From contig CM049320.1 of NCBI GenBank assembly GCA_026874595.1, positions 11,747,964-11,811,963 on the forward strand: DNA of 64,000 nt, in the 5' to 3' direction. This document shows positions 57,098 through 64,000 of the stretch, in pieces (position 1 is the stretch's first letter; each line of letters starts with the position of its first letter). The DNA is from Sipunculus nudus. Taxonomy: Eukaryota; Annelida; Sipuncula; Golfingiida; Sipunculidae. Under the pieces are notes generated by a model. That model saw only the letters and a program-made list of their open reading frames with translations. It was not told where the DNA came from and made no database searches. Both the position numbers and the translations under genes were made by a program.

Positions 57098-57495
57098 AAC
57101 AACTTCTGTTCCTTTTGCTTCTGCATCAGAAGCATTTTTCCGTCATTTTTACTGTGGGTTTTCTGCAGAAATGTCGAGAACTTGTCAGATTCCGCACAAT
57201 CTGTTACCCAGCAACAGATGTTTACCGGAAACGTCCTTTCGCACCTCCTTTGAGTGTGCGACTTAAAACTTGGACGTCTGAATATAGAAGGCGGAAACTT
57301 GAAAGCAACCCGTGGATCACTGAAACCCATGTAATATTTTAGACCTAAAATATCATTATCGACGTGACCTAAATATCAGATATAAAAAGATTAAAAAGAA
57401 TATATAATATATCATAATGGCCTCAATTAAACATGCAATATATCGTTGCAATGTAAAGGGCTATTGATATTTGGTCACTCTCTCTCGGTCTCTCT

Positions 57496-57503
57496 CCCTG
57501 CCT

Positions 57504-57590
<87 letters not shown>
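57496..57590. repeat. Compound microsatellite (CT)n(TA)n
   Basis: A CT run to about 57540, then a TA run, then ACACATTTATTTATTAATTT. Confidence 0.95.
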
Positions 57591-57593
<3 letters not shown>

Positions 57594-57766
57594 TTATTTA
57601 TTAATTTATTTATGCCTATATATTATTATAATTTTATTTTCAATCATCGCACTAATCTCCTTAAATGTCACTAACTAAAGGTAAAATTTATACATTTAGC
57701 AATTATATTTAATATAACAGGTAACATAAAAAAGGTATAAGAAACTCAAAATTGTTGTTTTAAATA

Positions 57767-57802
<36 letters not shown>

Positions 57803-57984
57803 AATACATTTTGCTGATAATGGCCTACCATACAGGAGCGTTTATAATTGTAAGACAAAATTTTACATAGGAACACTAGGGCAATGTGATATTTTATTTT
57901 TACAATACATTTGAACAAAGCAATGGGTTTAGTGGTGTACAAACATCATGAAACTTGGTAACACAGTACTGACGTCCAGCATGT

Positions 57985-58108
57985 TATCTCATCTGATTCA
58001 TCCGTCATCCGCTTCCGACATCCGGGTTTTAGCCAATTACTAGTTTGAAAAAACGAGTACTGCGCCATCTGGCGACTGTCTTAGGCAGGCCAGCGCGAGA
58101 CGATCCCT
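57985..58108. promoter_or_regulatory. GC-richer promoter-like patch at the edge of copy 2
   Basis: 'catccgcttccgacatccgg' followed by 'gtt' (58007-58027) resembles the NDUFB5 promoter core at 8928-8950. A GCGCCATCTGGCG palindromic block lies at about 58072. The 6.4 kb duplicated block begins at once after it. Confidence 0.35.
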
Positions 58109-61100
58109 TTTAGTACTCTCCAAAAGTGTTATTTATCAAATTAATGGTAAATACGAAAAAATACATATTTTTTAGAAAAACCCCTTAAAGTTATGTTGAA
58201 TATGTAAATTTGGAACTTCAATTGCAATAAATAAAAGAAACAGAGAGATCTAATTACATTTAAGACTATGTCAGGAGAATGAGTGATAAATAGTTGGTTT
58301 GCATTTTGCGGGTGATGTCCATTTTGGGCTGAAGGTGGCGCTAGGGGAAAAATTCATATCATTCAGCCAGGTTTTTTATTTGCCGGAATTTTGTGAAAAT
58401 AAAAACTTTTACTCGCGGGTCAAGTTAATACACATTTATGTATCACTCCCTTTACAGTATATATTTTTTCGAATTATTAACACATTTGCGCGCGTATGAG
58501 TGGTAAATGTATATATTCCAAAGGCTGAGATGAAAAAGCTGCTACAAATATCTATTGCGAATATTCACAATTTTTCTCACTCGGAGTTTTCAGCGGGGAG
58601 TATAAGGCATACCTATGCATATATATTTGTCTTCTTCGGCAGTTTACAATATTCAGAATTAAAATTAAAGTACTGAAGTATTGATAAACCTACAAACCAA
58701 AAGAAGATAATGTGTTTATTTTGAGGTCACAAAACTGGGCCGGGGGAATTATTTTTCTTCTGCTTCTGAGTACAAAAAGATAAAGCTCTAGCGAGTGAAT
58801 GTATTTATTATTATTAATTTTTTTATCACGATAAGTGAATTATGATATCTGTATGAAATCTGTAAGCTTGCCTGAAAAATATCATTCGCTTCACTTCTTG
58901 AAACCTAGGCGTCCGTTGAACCCCAGTTACGTGTGTGTGTCATTGATATATTGTTCCATACACAGTTTGTTGTTAGATATTAGAGATATATTTATCACAT
59001 TTTATCTGTGAAATCTCTGTGATATTTAAAACATCAATGGAATAGTGAGAACTTCATTTTACTATGCCATTAATTCTGAGGCTGATTACTAGAAGATAAA
59101 CATCTATTTTTTAATAGGGGTTTCAATTAAATAATTGAAATTTGAAGAAATAGTTTATTAAACCTTTGCAGTTAGCATAGTTATAAATTGTGTTAATTGA
59201 TTATAATTACACATTTTTGTACAATTTTGCTATGATATTTTTCTGATCTCATAAACATTTTCAAGTCTATTAATTTTCATCTTGTTAAATTAGTATAGAT
59301 ACATGACCGTTCCCCGGATCGCCTGTTGATTATGACTGCGACATTTTTTTCTGTTCGTTTATAATATAAGAAACACATAAATACATGCTCCGGTTTACAT
59401 TGTCCCTTCATGTAAGTTTACTTTCTGCAAGGAACTAAATACCACAGTTGTGGGTCCAGAGTGGGGGACAGTTATTTTTTTTAAGAAATTAAATATTTCT
59501 ATAAACTTGTTTGTATTCTTGTAGTATTCATTTGCTTAATTTTTATGATGATCATATACCATTAAACAAAATTCCAATTCAGAACCAACATTTAGTTAAA
59601 AGCGTGTGTCTATACCATGCACATATCCATTTGCATTATTAGAAGAATAAGTTGAATATATACCCACAATGGATGCAGACATAAACATTTCTATCTAAAT
59701 GATTTCTCTGCCATGACTTTCATCTTTACGTGGAATATTTCAGATTCTTAAGGCTTTGACATCTTTGCTTGCAGACAAAATTAAATATTAAATTTGATAT
59801 CGAGCTTTCCTAAACCTCACCTTATTTTTGGGAAATAAACTCTTGATATATTTTAACTGAATGATATTGTGTTACATTATAGTTAAACACAGTATAAGGT
59901 GAAGGTACATGCATTGTCTTTAAATTTTTATGACTGCAAAAATAGGCACTAAAAACGTATTACCATTATGACGACGTATCTTCATAAATAATATTTAAAG
60001 TGGTCTAGGAAAGGGGTTTACAGATCCGTTCGAATATTCGTAGGAGAATACATTGTTGAGCTTATTAATCCTCACAGATGGTGAAATCGACATGAAAATT
60101 AGATATACCTATATGTATGTTTATTATCGATCAAAAATGTACTTGCTAACGGTGGATACAGAAATAATACGTCAAGACGTATAGGTGTAACCAGAGAACT
60201 GCCATTTGTTTATTTTATTATTATGATATTGCACATTTTAGTGTGGATAGTGAAACCAGTTGATTCTATTTTATTGATTATTTGTTGAATATTAATATGC
60301 ATGCAGTATCATGTAGCGATGTTAGCGTGGGAATGCAGGTTAGGAGATCCCAAGTGTTTTATTTGATTTTGGTTTAAGTACAGTAGTAATTCCGTGAGAA
60401 TTAGTTATTCCCGGTCTTTGTCTAGCTGGTTTCCTATAATAACATTGTTTATTTCAGACTACAGAGGTAAAGCACCATCAAACTTGTTTTTCTCATTCTT
60501 GAGTCTTTGGAGGCATGTCCATTTCAGTATTGATGCACTGAACGACATGCCACATAATATTGTAAGGTGATAGACTAAGAGCGGTCAGGATGTGTTACGT
60601 AAGCATCAGTTTATATGATGGAAACGTGAAAGTAAAGGGATAATCTCCTTAGTCAGAGCGCTAGATGGTGTAGTCTGACAGTTCGTCGGTCCAGAGGAGG
60701 GTCAGAGGTTGTCTGTGAACTGATCAGCTGAGGGAAGATTTCTCGGTGTCTTGTTCTCACTAAAGGACTTTCGAGTTGTGTTTACAGAAGGACTTGTAAG
60801 CAACTGATGTGTATCTGCCGGGGTTAAGCCCAGGAAACTGACCAGGACAACTAATACGCTGGACCATGTGAGTGTTACCGAATATTGTCGTACGTGTGCA
60901 GTGACATATTCAGATACAGATGACTGGATATACCCAGGGTGATTATATAGGGACAGACTTTGTCTGAGAGAAATGCTACATAGAAGGCTGTGAGCCTATC
61001 TGTCACTGATTCAGAGAAGCGAGTACCTTGATACTGGTTATTCAGAACTCAACACGAGTGAGTAAAAGCAACTTGGAATTAAGCAGGGTAATTCGAGTAT

Positions 61101-62249
61101 TACATCCATAATAACGGGGCATCGGTTTGCCTTACATGTATATTTACATGGTTCAATGTTGCTTATTATTTTTAAATGTTTAGGTTTGTTTGTCTTTATT
61201 TTATAAATGGGTAAGCTTTTGATAAATAATAACATAATCGTTTATAGTTGCATGTTTGTAGTTGCATGTTTACATTTCCTACCAGAGATAAATTAAAAGG
61301 TGTATAGGCTAGGGGGTGGGGTAATTGCGTTAAAATCCCCATCCCCTCGCTCCAAGGACTCAAAATGCGCGAATACCTCGACGTGTTCACTATATGTCTT
61401 TTCGTACAAAGGTGACCAAATGATGTGATTTTTTTCGGTTTATGTATATACAATGGTATATGTGTAGTTTTACCCAAATAATAAGTTGTTAAGTCAGCGG
61501 TTAAGCAACTGTTAAGGGTATGGTTGTCAGGCACCGCCAGCGTCAATTAACGCCCCCTCCCCCCCAAGCAAAAATCTTTATTTTGATTTTTTCATCTTTC
61601 AAAAAGTTAAAATAATACAACTTAGATAACATTACCTTTGTTATGTAATGCTCTAACCTGTTTTTAAAAAAAAAATCTGGTTTTATCATGCTTTCCCCGA
61701 TATATGACATTTTTATCGAAATATATACAAAAATTGGTAGAAAAAAATCGCCCATCCGCACTGATTTCTGAAAAAAATGCCTGAGAACCATACTTTTTTT
61801 GCCTTATAAGCTTACACATGGTTATTTTTTATGGATACATAAATTCGGTTTAGTCGATACATAAATACAGTACCTTAAATAAGGTATTGTATTCGCATAC
61901 AATTGTATTGTATTGTATATATATATATAAATATATAAATATATAAATATATATATATATATAATATCAATTGAATTGTTTTATACGAAATTTTTACATT
62001 TACATGTGACACCTTATCTCTAAAAGTTTTACTGGGATCTACTTATATTTATAATAGTCACTTTCCGTATTGACAGCAGATTAGGTTCTGTGATTAAGCC
62101 TGCACAGTGATTTCGGTCAGTTCTGTGACTGTGAGGGTGTGCGATGGTACGTGTGTGTACACATTTCTCACATCCATGTTTGGTGGGAGATACAGTCCTC
62201 TGGATATTTTCTAGTTTTATCTTGCCATAGGGATGATTTACCTTAAATA

Positions 62250-62432
62250 CAGTGGAACCTCGGTGTGTCAAAGTCGAAGGGACCCTCAGAAAACTTCGAC
62301 ACATCCGAGGTCGACACAAGCGGCTTTTATTCAGTTATAACTTATCTAGAGTTGTCCGGAATATTGAGTCTGTATTTTCGACAAAAGCGGGGTATTCGAC
62401 TTAAGCACGTTAGACACAACGAGGCTTCACTG
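62250..62432. mobile_element. pogo/Tigger-type MITE, copy 2
   Basis: Counterpart of 35079-35261 at the matching site, with the same ends between TA dinucleotides. Confidence 0.85.
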
Positions 62433-62619
62433 TATATATATATATATGTGTGTGTGTGTTTACGTTTGAAGGAATAATACGCAATCACCCTTTTGTTACC
62501 TCTAAATTTATTGATCAAAATGATGGCATCATTAGTCTTGTAAATAAGATAGAAGCAATCCAAGATCTATAGACTAGAAATATATCATGCTGACCCATTT
62601 AGCCACCCCAAAGATAAAT

Positions 62620-63490
62620 GTTTGAATGTATTCTACGGGTACGTAATTGTAGGTGGCACCACCGGTCTCATGTACGAGATATTTACCCAAGATGGATGAA
62701 CATGCAACATTTGCGGCTGTTACGTTAAACCACTCCCCCAAAAAATGGTATCAATGTATTTTACGAAAACGTGACGGTAGGTGGACCCACCAATCTTGTC
62801 TACGCAAAAGCTATCCATGATGGTTAAACCTTCAAACTTTCAGCCTGATACATAGCGATCCGCTCCTGGGAAATGTTCAATTGTCACCCAAAACAGATTT
62901 TTAGTATACACTCTGCAACAAGCATTTGTAGGTGGCAAATATATATGAACATGCAAACGTTTACTCTTAAGATATATGCTTAGATATATCCTACGAAAAC
63001 TTCGTGGTGACTTATAGATGGCGCTGACAGTCATGTGTAGGAGAAAGCTATCCCAGATGAATGGACATGCCAAATAATTTTAGGCTGATATATTGAACCA
63101 CTCTTTAGATATTAGTGGTTTTCATCCAAAACCAGCGTCGGGAATGACATCACGCGAAAACGATCACAGTTGGCCCCACCAGTTTTGAGAACGAAGTTAA
63201 GGTATCAAATTTCTGAGAACAGGCGCAATTTCAGCCAGATACAGTGAACCATACTGATGTTATATGTTCCAGTGTCACTAAAGACAAAGACGCACAGACG
63301 GACATTTCGCAAAAAGGAATTGTGGTGGCGTCACCAGTCCATGTTAGGAATGCACCAGTTCGTATGTGACCCAATAATTTTTCTGGGTTTCAGAAAGATC
63401 CGTCCAGGGGTTACAAAAAACGAGGCGGTGGCGGAACCCGCATGAATACATACTTATCTGAAAAGTTCTGTTTTAGAGGATACAGTTTAA
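62620..63490 (+). mobile_element. Diverged GTATCCGCC-family relative, copy 2
   Basis: Counterpart of 35440-36330 with the same spaced GGTGG-CACC motifs and tail. Confidence 0.6.
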
Positions 63491-63894
63491 GTTCTTGGTC
63501 CCAATATATATGTCAGGACCAATATGATCATAGAAAAAGGCTTAGGGCCGAAAGAAGGTTCTTACAGCTAAATGATTACCGTTTTTGCCGTATACAAGAA
63601 AACAAATAGAGAGATAACAGTGACACGTGTTTTTCTGTGACAATTGAAAAATTACTTTTAACTGCGAATTTGCGACCAACGGAACAACTTAAAAATGCAT
63701 GGCAAAAAAAATTATTTACTACAAAGGGATTGTTATTTTGAAGAATTTAATAACCATTAATTCATGTCAGTTTTCAGTCAAACAGTAGAACGGTTGAAAT
63801 TTGTGGCGTGGAATAAGAAAGTATAACCTATCCATTGCACACATCAGATAGCTGAAAGTCCACATTCAAAGTAAAATATCCCCGATGAATCGCT

Positions 63895-63897
<3 letters not shown>

Positions 63898-63952
<55 letters not shown>
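63898..63952. repeat. (TA)n microsatellite next to the LTR leader, copy 2
   Basis: Longer than the matching run at 36744-36790. The flanking sequence is otherwise the same. Confidence 0.95.
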
Positions 63953-63955
<3 letters not shown>

Positions 63956-64000
63956 GCCCCCGGTGACACCCCAATGCTGCACCACCTGTGGCTATTGTTA

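Larger units (their letters stand above)
58109..63995. repeat. 6.4 kb duplicated non-coding block, copy 2 (5.9 kb)
   Basis: Same order and orientation as 30399-36834. It is shorter, mainly because it lacks the 547-bp hAT element and has shorter microsatellites in places. It carries a small extra GTTGCATGTTT repeat near 61250. It reaches the first bases of the LTR-like sequence at the window end. Confidence 0.92.

Noticed and set aside
56934-57342. Plus-strand frames of 75 and 110 codons
   Set aside because: They lie opposite a minus-strand piece with better splice signals and have no recognisable domain.

Overview
The window is animal nuclear DNA, most likely from a marine mollusc (probably a bivalve). 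It is AT-rich, has small exons with GT-AG introns, and is filled with repeats. Two repeat types fit molluscan genomes: arrays built around TGACCTTTGACCT, and repeats ending in a GGACGGACGG-type run followed by a short palindromic tail. There are no prokaryotic operons, ribosome binding sites or CRISPR arrays. Most long open frames in the window are TA or GAATGAAA repeats, or they run antisense to real exons.

Three conserved host genes can be rebuilt from their splice sites. SPAG7 (minus strand) has exons 1 and 2 at 3366-3447 and 1436-1503; the rest lies left of the window. NDUFB5 (plus strand, 8970-20543) is complete in six exons and encodes about 180 residues of a membrane subunit of respiratory complex I. 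MRPL17 (minus strand, 30281-21838) is complete in four exons and encodes about 216 residues of mitoribosomal protein bL17m. NDUFB5 and MRPL17 converge tail to tail with 1.3 kb between their stop codons, so the left half of the window is a nuclear-encoded mitochondrial gene pair. Some exon-like pieces at 54.6-57.1 kb could belong to one or more further genes that I cannot identify.

The right half is mobile and duplicated DNA. A non-coding block of about 6.4 kb occurs twice in the same orientation (30399-36834 and 58109-63995). Both copies end at the start of the same LTR-like sequence. In the left copy this LTR-like sequence is split by a 6.85 kb insert flanked by a perfect 69-bp direct duplication. 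The insert is a decayed Ty3/gypsy retrotransposon whose parts are in permuted (inside-out) order: RT, RNase H, integrase, spacer, gag, protease. This is what a re-inserted one-LTR circle opened near the start of RT would look like.

The introns hold hAT-type and pogo-type MITEs, a foldback element around a 1.4 kb GAATGAAA minisatellite, a tRNA-derived SINE, a Tx1/L1-like LINE remnant, and many TA arrays. Two inverted copies of one repeat family flank NDUFB5 exon 2. All family assignments come from reading the sequence and remembered family features; no database search was run.
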